Shown here: one piece after another, positions 8,709 to 17,422 of the stretch
Layout of the letters: each line of letters begins with the position of its first letter
Numbering within the stretch: the first letter of the stretch is position 1
Source: Saccharibacillus sp. CPCC 101409
Lineage (GTDB): Bacteria; Bacillota; Bacilli; Paenibacillales; Paenibacillaceae
Reading direction: 5' to 3'
Assembly: GCF_030518235.1 (NCBI RefSeq)
Contig: NZ_JAULSA010000004.1
Coordinates: 248,001-312,000 of the forward strand
DNA: 64,000 nt
The notes under the pieces: model-generated
Databases searched by the model: none
Told to the model about the DNA's origin: nothing
Seen by the model: only the letters and a program-made list of their open reading frames with translations
Position numbers and translations under genes: made by a program

Positions 8709-9077
8709 ATGCCGAAAATCGGATTAACGGAAGTCGAAGCCAGATTCGCCGAGCTGATCTGGAACTGCGAGCCGATATCGTCCGGCGCGCTGGTCAAACT
8801 GTGCGAAACCGAACTGAGCTGGAAGAAATCGACGACCTATACAATGTTGAAACGCCTGGAGGACAAAGGTCTGTTTGCCAACGAAAGCGGAAAGGTGCGC
8901 GCGCTGATGCGCAAAGACGAGTACGAATCCGAGCAGAGCCGGCAGTTCGTACAGGATACGTTCGGCGGCTCGCTGCCGAAATTCCTGGCCGCCTTTACCC
9001 GCAGCCGCAAATTGAATCCGCGCGAAATCGAGGAGTTTCGGCGGTTGATCGACGAGCACAAGGAGGAATCAACATGA
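8709..9077 (+). CDS. BlaI/MecI/CopY family repressor
   Basis: 122 residues, standard for the family. Winged helix in the N-terminal two thirds (LTEVEARFAELIW, then SWKKSTTYTMLKRLEDKGL as recognition helix and wing); C-terminal dimerisation helices contain the region that M56 partners cleave in studied systems. Strong Shine-Dalgarno AAAGGAGA. The stop overlaps the start of the M56 protease gene (ATGA), so both are made together. Two BlaI-type dyads sit in its promoter region. Confidence 0.9.
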   Translation: MPKIGLTEVEARFAELIWNCEPISSGALVKLCETELSWKKSTTYTMLKRLEDKGLFANESGKVRALMRKDEYESEQSRQFVQDTFGGSLPKFLAAFTRSRKLNPREIEEFRRLIDEHKEEST

Positions 9078-11344
9078 GCGAAGCGTTCCTGAAACTGCTG
9101 AATATGAGTCTGACAGCCGGGCTGGTTATCGTACTCGTGCTGCTGATCCGGATGCCGCTCCGCAAAGCGCCCAAGATCTTCTCGTACCTGCTCTGGCTGG
9201 CGGTGCTGCTTCGCCTGGTTTCGCCGGTATCGGTCGAAAGCGCGGTCACCCTGCTTCCGGCAGCCTCGGCGGATCTTGCCGGCAGATTCGCTTATGCCGC
9301 GCAGCCTGACGCGCACTCTTCGGAGAGCGGAAACGAATCGGCCGCGCTTGGCGGCGGCCGAAGCGACCCAACCGCCTCACTGGCGGCGATTGAAAGCGCC
9401 GGGACGAATGCGGCGAACTCTCCGGCCGGCCAGGCGGCTCCGGCGGCAGGAGATGCCGCAGGCGCCGGCGTACGGGCCGGCGCGGAATCGGCGGTCGATC
9501 CGTTGGCCGCCGAAAGAATTGCGACGCTGGAAAACGCCGGCGGCGCTCCTGCTTTGGGCTCCGGGATGTCTCCAGAGCCGGCAATACGGCCGTGGGTCGC
9601 GCCCGCGGCGGCCGTTTGGCTGGCCGGCGCGGCGGGGCTGCTGCTGTACAGCATTTGGTCCGCCGCCTCGCTGAGCCGGCGGCTCCGCCCTTCTGCTGCG
9701 CTGCCGGGTTTCGGCAATAAAGTCCGTCAAACGGACGCGATCGCCGTACCGTTCGTATTCGGCCTGATTCGGCCGTGCATTTACGTACCGGTCGGGCTCG
9801 GCAAGCGCGAGCTCGTATACATTGTCGAACATGAGCGGGTGCATATCCGCCGCTTCGACCATCTGATCAAGCCGATTGCGTTTGTCGTGCTGTGCGTGCA
9901 CTGGTTCAATCCGCTGGTCTGGATCGCTTTCCACGCGATGAGCCGGGACATGGAGTTGTCCTGCGACGAGAAGGTCGTACGGCGGCTGGGCAGCGGGATC
10001 AAGAAAGAGTACTCTTCTTCCCTGCTGGCGCTGTCCGCCGGACGGGAGAAGTTCGGTGTATTCCCTCCTTCTTTTGGAGGCGGTCCGGTCAAGGAACGCA
10101 TCGTGCGCATTCTGAATTACCGCAAACCCAAGCGTCCGGTTGTCGCCTCGGCTGCGCTGCTCGTCGCGGTCTGCGGCGCTTTGCTGATCGGCGATCCGCT
10201 GCGCGACCGCCCGGCCGCGGCTCAAAAGCTTACGGAACTCGATTATGCGGAAGCATATGTGCAGCAGCGAATCGCCGAATTCGAAAAAGGACCGGGCAAT
10301 CCCGACATTGTGGATAGCAAGGTGATCCGATTCGAACGGATAGCGATTGTAACCGGTCTTCCCGGCGAGCCGGTCGAACTGTGGGAACTCCGATTCCGCA
10401 TAAAGCCCGATCCGGCCGGCAGCGAGCCCGTGACCGATGTCGGAACAGACAACGGCTGGATAACCGAAGATTTCCCGATGGGCAAACCGATGCTGATGTT
10501 CTCGCGCAGCGGTGCCGCACCCGTTTACGAAGGCGTGATCGGCAGCGCGGAAGGCGATTTCTCCACGCCGGCCGGACGCGAGACCGCGCTGCGCGCCCAT
10601 CTTGAGCAGGAAGGCAAACTTACGGCGGAGACATTCCCGGGCGCGCATATTCTGGTAAAGTTCCCGGCGTCGAGCGGAGAAACGTCGCAGCTCCTGCTTT
10701 CCCAGCCGGCCCGCCGGGGAGCAGGCGGCATCTGGCAGGTGGAACGCTGGAAAGACACTCAGGGGAATATTTACTATCAGACGCCTGCGACCCTGGAAGA
10801 ACCCGCCGATTATTTCGCCGAGCTTCAAGCTCAGGCCGATAACGGCCGGTCTAACGATCTGCTCGATCCGGCGCGTGTCGCGCTTGACTATATCAAGAGC
10901 GGGATTAACCCGGGCATTTTCCAAAACCAGCTTGAAATCGGCGAAGACGAAGCACTGTCCAAATTTGCCCATACTCCGGAAAGCCGTCTGCTCGGTTACG
11001 TTTCCGGTTTGAACGGGGCGGACGACACCTTCGGTTTCGATCAGGCGGAACGGCTGACGATCGAAGACCGCGACCGTTTGAAACGACTTGGCGTCGGTGA
11101 AGACGAACTGGCGAACGGTGTATATATCCTGAACAAGTATGCGATCGACACGCCGATGAACGTTACGGACGACACAACGTACATCCTGCTCGACTCCATA
11201 GACGACGATTCGGGCCGGACGATCGACCGCCAGTCGTTCCTTGAACACCTTGCCAACCTGGGGGTCGAATCCCCGCTGTCCATCGTGAAGACGAGAGAGG
11301 GACGCGTGACTTCGATTGAATCTTTTCCTTCTTTGGTTCCCTAA
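9074..11344 (+). CDS. BlaR1-like M56 membrane metallopeptidase with unknown sensor domain
   Basis: 756 residues from the ATG that overlaps the repressor stop. N-terminal membrane helices (about 10-30, 35-55), a long Ala/Gly/Ser-rich loop (about 75-165), another helix (about 175-195), then the M56 zinc site HERVH at about 253-257 with downstream ligand region ELSCDEK at about 293-299, and a last helix at about 355-375. The outer C-terminal domain (about 380-756) lacks the SxxK and KTG motifs of penicillin-binding sensors, so it should not detect beta-lactams the BlaR1 way. By analogy it senses an external signal and inactivates the repressor encoded upstream. Signal and regulon unknown. Confidence 0.8.
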   Translation: MSEAFLKLLNMSLTAGLVIVLVLLIRMPLRKAPKIFSYLLWLAVLLRLVSPVSVESAVTLLPAASADLAGRFAYAAQPDAHSSESGNESAALGGGRSDPTASLAAIESAGTNAANSPAGQAAPAAGDAAGAGVRAGAESAVDPLAAERIATLENAGGAPALGSGMSPEPAIRPWVAPAAAVWLAGAAGLLLYSIWSAASLSRRLRPSAALPGFGNKVRQTDAIAVPFVFGLIRPCIYVPVGLGKRELVYIVEHERVHIRRFDHLIKPIAFVVLCVHWFNPLVWIAFHAMSRDMELSCDEKVVRRLGSGIKKEYSSSLLALSAGREKFGVFPPSFGGGPVKERIVRILNYRKPKRPVVASAALLVAVCGALLIGDPLRDRPAAAQKLTELDYAEAYVQQRIAEFEKGPGNPDIVDSKVIRFERIAIVTGLPGEPVELWELRFRIKPDPAGSEPVTDVGTDNGWITEDFPMGKPMLMFSRSGAAPVYEGVIGSAEGDFSTPAGRETALRAHLEQEGKLTAETFPGAHILVKFPASSGETSQLLLSQPARRGAGGIWQVERWKDTQGNIYYQTPATLEEPADYFAELQAQADNGRSNDLLDPARVALDYIKSGINPGIFQNQLEIGEDEALSKFAHTPESRLLGYVSGLNGADDTFGFDQAERLTIEDRDRLKRLGVGEDELANGVYILNKYAIDTPMNVTDDTTYILLDSIDDDSGRTIDRQSFLEHLANLGVESPLSIVKTREGRVTSIESFPSLVP

Positions 11345-11472
11345 GCGTCAAGATCGATGAAGCGAACAACCTTGCCTTTTGAACCCATACCGCTCAAATC
11401 GTTCCGCAAATGCGCACGGTTGGTCAACATTTCTTATGGCAAGAGGTAAATAGCTTAAAATCCGTGATAAGT

Positions 11473-11478
11473 TATAAT
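11473..11478 (+). promoter_or_regulatory. Possible -10 element
   Basis: TATAAT within GTTATAATAAG, 67 bases upstream of the hydrolase start at 11545. No convincing -35 element is seen, so this is weak. Confidence 0.3.
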
Positions 11479-11544
11479 AAGACAGAGAATCGATCAAAAG
11501 CAGTCGGTTTGGAAAAAAATTCTTGCCGAAACGAGGGATTGTTC

Positions 11545-12681
11545 ATGGAAACCGCAGGACCGGCTCTGCCGCTGCCGGGCGGCGTTTATGCAGTCGGATT
11601 CTACGACGGAAGCTTGATGTGCGAAGAACCGGACGGCAGTCAAACCGAGATCGGGTTCCGCTGCTTCTATCCGGCGGCGGAGCCTTCGGGCGAACCGGCC
11701 TTGTATTATCCGCAGCGCGAAATGCTCGATATGCAGCTTGAGCTGCCGCTGTACGAACCGTTCGCCGCCATGCTCGAAGGGCTGCTGTCGCTGCCGACGC
11801 ACAGCTTCGAAGGCGCAAAGCCGCCGGAAACCGAAGAAAAGTTCCCTGTCGTTGTCTACTCGCACGGCTATACGACTTTTGCCTGGTCCAACCTGATCCA
11901 GTTCGAAGAACTGGCCAGCCGCGGCTATGTCGTGTTCGCGCTCTCGCATCCCGGCGACGCGTTCTGGGCACCGACGCGCGAAGGACGTCCGATCGGCGTC
12001 AACCAGGCGACGGTCAAAGCCGCCGAAGACGATTACGCGCGCTTCGCCCAAACGGTAAACGTGACCGATCCGGATGCGTTGACGCTGGAGGAAATCGCCG
12101 CGTTTCTGCGCGCTTCGGTCACGATCGGCGAACGGGTCGAAGCCTGGACGCGCCATACGATCGCGGCGTTCGACGAGATCGAACGCATCGCGGGCGATCC
12201 CGAATCGCCGCTGGCGGGCAGATTGGATGTATCGGGTTACGGCTTGTTCGGCCACTCGCTGGGCGGAGCCGCGTCGCTGAACACCGCGCTGTTCGACGAA
12301 CGGGTTCGCGCCGCCGTCAACCTCGACGGCTGGCAGTACGGCTTCAATCTGGCCGAGCGGGCGATCCCCGTTCCCGGCCTTGTGATGGCGACCTCGGCCC
12401 GGCATCTGCCGGCCAATTACCTGCCCGGCGATCCCAATCTGGCTTACGCCATCGTGCCGGGCGGCACGCACTGGTTCTTCTGCGACTTCGCCGTGCTCGC
12501 CGGCGACGCGCTGCGCGCCTCCGATCCGTCGATCGGAATCGACGGAAATACGATGTCGCGGCTGACCGGCGATATGCTGCTCGCTTTCTTCGACCGGCAT
12601 CTGCGCGGAGATTCGCAGGCTTCGATCGAGAAATCGGCCGCCGGTTATGCGGAGTATATAAAGCTTCAGCTGCATGGTTAG
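11545..12681 (+). CDS. PAF-acetylhydrolase-like alpha/beta hydrolase
   Basis: 378 residues from the ATG preceded by GAGGGATTGTTC; an upstream in-frame start exists but has no ribosome site. Oxyanion stretch VVVYSHGYTTF at about 110-120, nucleophile Ser in GLFGHSLGGAAS at about 238, Asp in NLDGWQ, His in PGGTHWFF. This is the arrangement of the platelet-activating-factor acetylhydrolase/dienelactone-like group. No signal peptide, so probably cytosolic. It stands alone; the true ester substrate is unknown. Confidence 0.8.
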   Translation: METAGPALPLPGGVYAVGFYDGSLMCEEPDGSQTEIGFRCFYPAAEPSGEPALYYPQREMLDMQLELPLYEPFAAMLEGLLSLPTHSFEGAKPPETEEKFPVVVYSHGYTTFAWSNLIQFEELASRGYVVFALSHPGDAFWAPTREGRPIGVNQATVKAAEDDYARFAQTVNVTDPDALTLEEIAAFLRASVTIGERVEAWTRHTIAAFDEIERIAGDPESPLAGRLDVSGYGLFGHSLGGAASLNTALFDERVRAAVNLDGWQYGFNLAERAIPVPGLVMATSARHLPANYLPGDPNLAYAIVPGGTHWFFCDFAVLAGDALRASDPSIGIDGNTMSRLTGDMLLAFFDRHLRGDSQASIEKSAAGYAEYIKLQLHG

Positions 12682-12766
12682 AAGTAAGAAAAGAATATTA
12701 ATTTTTCATGACGAATTGTCAATCCAAATGCAACAGTTCGTTTTGAAAAGATTTGCGTGTGGATCT

Positions 12767-13666
12767 CTAGCCTAAACATTTTCGAGGCCGGTTGTTCATC
12801 AGATGAAGGGCGTGCTGAAGCTCAGCGTCGGATACGTCGGCAAAATCATGGCCTTTGGGGAAAAATTCTCGAAGCAGGCCATTCGCATTCCCGCTTACAC
12901 CTTGCTGCCAAGAGGAATACGGATCGGCAAAGTAAACCTCCACACCATGGATCTGCTTGAGTGCCGCATCACAAGCAAACTCCTTGCCCCGGTCTACCGT
13001 GTCCTTTTGAATCGCGGCCTTCGGATACTGCGCAGCCAACACGCCGAATGCGATTCCCATCGATTAAGCTGTTCGGTTCGGCATCTTAATCGCTTGGTAA
13101 AATCGGTTTTTTCGTTCGACGAAGGTGGCGACGCAAGCTTTGTTTTTTCCACGGCTGGAAACGACGGTATCGAGTTCCCAGTGACCGAATGTCTCCCGGC
13201 TTTGGATCTCTTTGGGACGCTGCCGGATCGAGAGACCGAGCGTAAAACGTCCGCGTTTCTCGGGCGGTTTCCGACGCTTGCCTTTGTGCCACAGAATCTG
13301 GAGATCCCCTCGATTTAGTCGGCCCGTGTAGAGCCAGTTGTAGAGGGTTTTAAAGGCGACCGTGGGAAGCCCCTTGGCTTTGCGGTTACTTGCGATTTGC
13401 TCGGGAGAATGGGTCTTCTTAAGATCCGCTTCGATCTCGCTCGCCAGTGTTGGATTCCATTTTCCGTTGGGTTTCGAAGCTGCCCTTCTGTTGGCGTAAG
13501 CCTCTTGGGCCTCGTACCGTTCGGACGATCTGTTGCGTCTAAGTTCGCGACTGACGGCTCCTGCTGACCGGCCTAGCACCCGACTAATCATCCGGCCCCC
13601 TGCTCCCTGACTACGCCGGAGTTCTAGTTTGCTGCGTTCGACAATGCTAAAAGGAGTGTAGCTCAT
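12767..13666 (-). pseudogene. IS30 family transposase, inactivated
   Basis: One continuous frame carries an IS30 transposase: HTH (ERSKLELRRSQGAGGRMISR), first catalytic Asp in GHWELDTVV, second region ATVDRGKEF-like (DTVDRGKEFA), then FADPYSSWQQGV and NNRPRKCLG. It is interrupted by an in-frame TAA at 13064-13066 and ends early at a TAG after NNRPRKCLG, about 15-20 residues short. The usual SNENANG around the catalytic Glu reads VSGNANG here, so the Glu is lost. Three independent lesions show a dead element. I could not define terminal inverted repeats. Confidence 0.85.
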
Positions 13667-13723
13667 GGTGGAATTCCATTGACTCAAGCTAGATAACCCA
13701 TGCACTTTTCTTCTCAAAAAAAA

Positions 13724-13750
13724 AGACTATCAAAAAAATTTTGATAGTCT
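13724..13750 (-). terminator. Intrinsic terminator
   Basis: Perfect 12-bp stem AGACTATCAAAA / TTTTGATAGTCT with a 3-base loop. A run of A on the + strand just left of it gives a T tract on the minus strand. It ends the transcript of the secreted proteins at 13773-14947. Confidence 0.85.
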
Positions 13751-13772
13751 AATACTATTTAATGGTAAATTT

Positions 13773-14450
13773 TCATTGTCCTATTACATAATTTCTTAAA
13801 TTTTTGTATTTCTCTTTACTCTTAACTAACTCTTCTGTACTCAAGGAAGAATTCATTTTCAAGTTACCATCTTCTTTTGTGAGTACCTCAAGCGCCGGTA
13901 GAAGATCTTTGTTTCCTTCTTCTACTTTATCGATGATAAATGGAATAGCAGGAGTTCCCAATTCTAACAGCCCATTGACTTTATCACTACTTGCTTCTGA
14001 AGATTTTGAAATTATATCGACTTTTGAGGGAATCTCTTTCAAGAAATTTTTCCACTCGCCTTCAAAATCCTTTGCAGAAATCCATTCTGTAGAAGGATTC
14101 TTTTTTAAATCCGTTTTCGAAATTTCCTCAATCGCAATTGCTAAGATATACTCTTGAAGTCCATCATTAGGACTTTGTTGAATTTTACTTTGCAATACAG
14201 GAAGAGCATCATTCCCCAAAGAAACAATATTTTCAAAATCTTCATTATCCTTGATATAGTCGTATGGGTTAGAACTCATTGCTATTTCCGAACGCAACTC
14301 TACCTCTTTATTGATTGTTTCTTGAATAGCTACCATGTTTGTATCAACTTGTTCTGCGAGTGCCGTATTTGCAGATTGCTTATTAAATACGGAGGTTAGT
14401 ATAAAACTTAAACAAAATAATCCCAATACTACAAAAGAGATTTTTTTCAA
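13773..14450 (-). CDS. Secreted protein of unknown function
   Basis: 225 residues with an N-terminal signal or anchor segment (KISFVVLGLFCLSFILTS). Two stretches, NIVSLGNDALPVLQSKI at about 74-90 and GLLELGTPAIPFIIDKV at about 159-175, resemble each other (LGxxALPxLxxKI), a HEAT-like pattern. Very AT-rich compared with its neighbours. It follows the 160-residue protein by 14 bases on the same strand, so the two are co-transcribed and may act together. No family recognised. Confidence 0.65.
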   Translation of the reverse strand: MKKISFVVLGLFCLSFILTSVFNKQSANTALAEQVDTNMVAIQETINKEVELRSEIAMSSNPYDYIKDNEDFENIVSLGNDALPVLQSKIQQSPNDGLQEYILAIAIEEISKTDLKKNPSTEWISAKDFEGEWKNFLKEIPSKVDIISKSSEASSDKVNGLLELGTPAIPFIIDKVEEGNKDLLPALEVLTKEDGNLKMNSSLSTEELVKSKEKYKNLRNYVIGQ

Positions 14451-14464
14451 TTTAACTCACCATC

Positions 14465-14947
14465 CTAGTTTTTGTATTTTGCAATTGCGTAACCATAGAT
14501 ACCTTTAGGTTTATAAGGGTTATGACCAAGGCTTTGCAACCTTTCTAAATTACCCCACTTTGCATTGCTGTAGTTAGCATCAGCTACTTTACTGAAATGC
14601 GTAATATTAGATGAACTGGTACCATACGAAATGATCATTCCGGTTGTGGCTGTTTCTGACAAAGAATAAGTATTTTTTCCTTTAGTTAGCATATAGCTGC
14701 TTACTTGAGAAGCAGTTGGATTAGATTTTCCCCATGGCCACTCCCATATAGAAGTATTGCCTAGAGCATAAGCTAAACAGTTATAATCACCAGTAGCAGC
14801 AGCCAATTCACTGTAATTCCCTGGCGTAATCACCACAGCATCATATGTTGACGGTGGAGCTACTAGTGCTTGTGCTGATACAGCGCCACCCATTACTGCG
14901 CCTATAGATAATGACATTGTAATTAACCATTTCTTTGTTCTTTTCAT
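14465..14947 (-). CDS. Secreted papain-like (NCxAxALG) domain protein
   Basis: 160 residues with a clear signal peptide (cleavage near AQALVAP). The mature part carries YNCLAYALGNTS at about 56-67 and ITHFSKV at about 116-122: a Cys and His spaced as in small papain/CHAP-like domains of the NCxAWALG type. An enzyme or toxin role is inference from these motifs only. Upstream gene of the two-gene AT-rich unit with 13773-14450. Confidence 0.6.
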   Translation of the reverse strand: MKRTKKWLITMSLSIGAVMGGAVSAQALVAPPSTYDAVVITPGNYSELAAATGDYNCLAYALGNTSIWEWPWGKSNPTASQVSSYMLTKGKNTYSLSETATTGMIISYGTSSSNITHFSKVADANYSNAKWGNLERLQSLGHNPYKPKGIYGYAIAKYKN

Positions 14948-15055
14948 ATAATCATTTCCTTTTATACTTTATTGCTTTACATATATCATATTTTTTTGGA
15001 TATGTAAACCATTTATAATTTTTTTAATTTTTTTATACATAATACATTTTTAACG

Positions 15056-15325
15056 TCACAAAATCTCCTCATGCTGGTTTATATTAAGCGTGAATCCCAT
15101 CTCGCGTACCGCGCTGCTAAATTTGATATAATAACCGCCGTCCTGTTCTACAGAAAAAGTATCCGGCATAATAACACTCCCTAGTATTTCCACCCTCACC
15201 GACCAATACAGCTCTTCCGCGGCTTGCGCCGGGACCGCTCCCGTTATCGTTACGACCGTCGTTGCGGCGAGCAGCATCTTTTTGATCTTTGTTTTGCCTG
15301 TTTGAACTTTACGCTTACGGTCCAT
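15056..15325 (-). CDS. Small secreted protein, unknown
   Basis: 89 residues if translation starts at the ATG at 15325, behind GGGGATAGAAGT; an ATG at 15361 is an alternative. Basic N-terminus, hydrophobic core and AQA cleavage site form a signal peptide, leaving a mature peptide of about 53 residues (starting AEELYW). Its size invites comparison with bacteriocins, but I recognise no motif and no immunity or modification gene is adjacent. Confidence 0.5.
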   Translation of the reverse strand: MDRKRKVQTGKTKIKKMLLAATTVVTITGAVPAQAAEELYWSVRVEILGSVIMPDTFSVEQDGGYYIKFSSAVREMGFTLNINQHEEIL

Positions 15326-15441
15326 ACTTCTATCCCCATCCGTCGTCAAATATGATTCCATACTTGATATTTGGCAAACTTCCTTTTCCCTCCTTTGATT
15401 CCTATTATATTTTTTCCGCATATGGGCCGAAGCACGCATTT

Positions 15442-15470
15442 TTGCCTTATCAATTTTGCTATATTATAGA
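15442..15470 (+). promoter_or_regulatory. SigA-type promoter of rsbQ
   Basis: TTGCCT (15442-15447), 17-base spacer, TATAGA (15465-15470), about 40 bases before the rsbQ start. Confidence 0.55.
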
Positions 15471-15509
15471 GACAGCAATCCGGGTAATGAAGAAGTAGAG
15501 GTGATTCGC

Positions 15510-16316
15510 TTGACGATCGATATTTTGAAACGCAATCATGTAAAAGTGCTCGGCAGCGGGGAACGAACAATCGTGTTCGGCCACGGTTTCGGCTGCGACC
15601 AGGAGATGTGGCGCCTTGTCGCTCCCCGGTTTGCGGATCGCTACCGCGTCGTGCTGTTCGATTACGTCGGCGCCGGGCGGTCGAGCCTGGACCAGTACGA
15701 TTCCGTCAAGTACGGAGATCTGGAGGGATACGCACAGGACCTGCTGGACGTGATGCAGTCGCTGAAGCTGAAAAACGCCGTTTACGTCGGCCATTCGATC
15801 AGCGGCATGATCGGCGCGCTGGCTTCGATCCGAAGGCCCGAATCTTTCAGCCGCATGGTGATGGTAGGATCGTCGCCGCGCTACCTGAACGATTCGCCCG
15901 GTTATTACGGCGGCTTCGACCCGGAAGATATCGAAGAACTGCTGGAGATGATGCAGCTTAACTTTATCGGCTGGGCCAGCCATGTCGCCGCGTTTACGAT
16001 GAAGAATCCGGAACGCGCGGAATTGAAAGAAGAGCTGGAGCGGCAGTTCGCTTCGCGCGATCCGCAGATCGCCCGGCAGTTTGCCGAAGTGACGTTTTAC
16101 TGCGACTGCCGCTCGATCCTGCCCGACGTGCCGGTTCCGGTGCTGATCCTTCAATGCTCGGACGACAGCATCGCCCCGCTCGAAGTCGGCGATTACCTGC
16201 ACGCCCGTCTGCGCCGCAGCACCCTGAAACATATGACGGCCAAAGGGCATTATCCGCAGCTCAGCCAGCCCGACGAAACGTTCCGGCTGATCGACCATTA
16301 TGTAACCGGCATGTAA
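15510..16316 (+). CDS. rsbQ: RsbQ-like alpha/beta hydrolase, signal module partner
   Basis: 268 residues from the TTG at 15510 (GAGGTGA five bases ahead), matching the length and N-terminus (DILKRNHVKVLGSG) of Bacillus RsbQ. Shared signatures: GFGCDQEMW, LFDYVGAGRS, Ser95 in VGHSISGMIG, ASIRRPE, YYGGF, IGWA, acid in LQCSDDSIAP, His in KGHYPQLSQPDE. RsbQ works with a PAS domain of its partner (RsbP phosphatase in the sigma-B energy-stress branch) and likely hydrolyses a small hydrophobic signal. Here the next gene, 24 bases on, is a PAS-GGDEF protein instead of a phosphatase. Confidence 0.88.
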   Translation: MTIDILKRNHVKVLGSGERTIVFGHGFGCDQEMWRLVAPRFADRYRVVLFDYVGAGRSSLDQYDSVKYGDLEGYAQDLLDVMQSLKLKNAVYVGHSISGMIGALASIRRPESFSRMVMVGSSPRYLNDSPGYYGGFDPEDIEELLEMMQLNFIGWASHVAAFTMKNPERAELKEELERQFASRDPQIARQFAEVTFYCDCRSILPDVPVPVLILQCSDDSIAPLEVGDYLHARLRRSTLKHMTAKGHYPQLSQPDETFRLIDHYVTGM

Positions 16317-16340
16317 TGCCGGAAGAAAGGCAGCCTTGCC

Positions 16341-17315
16341 ATGGATATTCAACTGGATTACGCGCCCGGCGGATATTTCTCGATCTCGGAGAACGGCTTC
16401 GTCCAATCGGCCAACCGGACTTTTCTGGATATGCTCGGCCTGAACGATCCCGAAGCGCTGATCGGACAGCATATCGAATCGGCGATGTCCCCCACGAACA
16501 AAATGTTTTTTCATACTTACTTCTATCCTTATATCCAGCTGTACGGACGCGTGGACGAGATGTATTTCTCGTTCCGAACCCCGGACAAACAGAATGTTCC
16601 CGTGCTGCTCAACGGCGTGCGGCAGGAGCGCGGCGGCGAAATCGCGATCGACTGCGTGGCCCTGCTTATGCGCAAGCGCCTCGAATACGAGAAAGACACG
16701 CTGCGCACCAAGCGGAAGCTGGAAGAACTGTACCAGGCCACGCGCGAGCTCAACGGACAGCTGGAATCTCTTCACGTCGAATACGAGAAAAAGCAGCGGG
16801 CGCTGATCGAAGTCAATCAGAAGCTCGAAACGCTGGCGCTGACGGATGCGCTGACGGGACTGAGCAACCGGCGCGCTTTCCAGGAACGGCTGCATGCGGA
16901 GTTTGCTTCGCTTCGCGCCGGAGGAGCCGTTTGTTCGCTGCTGCTTGTCGATATCGACCATTTCAAAAAAATCAACGATACGTACGGCCACCCGGCCGGC
17001 GATCTGGTGCTTGCGGACCTGGCCCGGCTGCTGCGCGAAACGGCGGAAGAAGGCGATCTGCCCGCGCGCTTCGGCGGCGAAGAATTCGTGCTTCTGCTGC
17101 CCGGCAGCGGACGCGAAGAATCGATCCGCAAAGCCGAGAGCGTCCGTACGGCGATCGAAGTCCGCGACTGGGGACCGTATCGGGTCACGGTCAGCGTCGG
17201 CGCCGCCACGGCGGATACGGATTCCACGGAATCGTCGCTGCTATACGCGGCCGATCTGGCGCTGTATGCGTCCAAAAGCGGCGGCCGCAACCGGACGACG
17301 CACGCGGACGATTAA
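16341..17315 (+). CDS. PAS-coiled-coil-GGDEF diguanylate cyclase
   Basis: 324 residues: PAS domain (about 8-115), coiled coil (about 118-165), GGDEF domain (about 168-318) with active-site GGEEF at about 245-249 and DIDHFKKIND upstream, so diguanylate cyclase activity is expected. The inhibitory RxxD site would sit five residues ahead of GGEEF; here the place reads EEGD, so product inhibition through it is probably lost. No membrane segment: cytosolic. It follows rsbQ in one operon, so RsbQ most likely feeds its product or conformation to this PAS domain. Strong terminator after it. Confidence 0.88.
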   Translation: MDIQLDYAPGGYFSISENGFVQSANRTFLDMLGLNDPEALIGQHIESAMSPTNKMFFHTYFYPYIQLYGRVDEMYFSFRTPDKQNVPVLLNGVRQERGGEIAIDCVALLMRKRLEYEKDTLRTKRKLEELYQATRELNGQLESLHVEYEKKQRALIEVNQKLETLALTDALTGLSNRRAFQERLHAEFASLRAGGAVCSLLLVDIDHFKKINDTYGHPAGDLVLADLARLLRETAEEGDLPARFGGEEFVLLLPGSGREESIRKAESVRTAIEVRDWGPYRVTVSVGAATADTDSTESSLLYAADLALYASKSGGRNRTTHADD

Positions 17316-17351
17316 CCGGCCGGGTAAACGTTCCGACTCGAAACAAACGAA

Positions 17352-17397
17352 AGAACCTTCATTCCGCAGCGTACGCGGAATGAAGGTTCTTTTTTTA
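17352..17397 (+). terminator. Intrinsic terminator
   Basis: Perfect 16-bp stem AGAACCTTCATTCCGC / GCGGAATGAAGGTTCT, 7-base loop, then T7. Ends the rsbQ-GGDEF operon. Confidence 0.92.
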
Positions 17398-17422
17398 CCA
17401 TCGAATACGGATTGAGCCGCGC

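Noticed and set aside
9377-11248. 623-residue minus-strand frame
   Set aside because: Shadow of the M56 protease gene; no domain, no ribosome site.
15056-15325. Lactococcin 972-type bacteriocin paired with the exporter at 1-2810
   Set aside because: The mature peptide lacks the family sequence pattern and lies 12 kb from the exporter.
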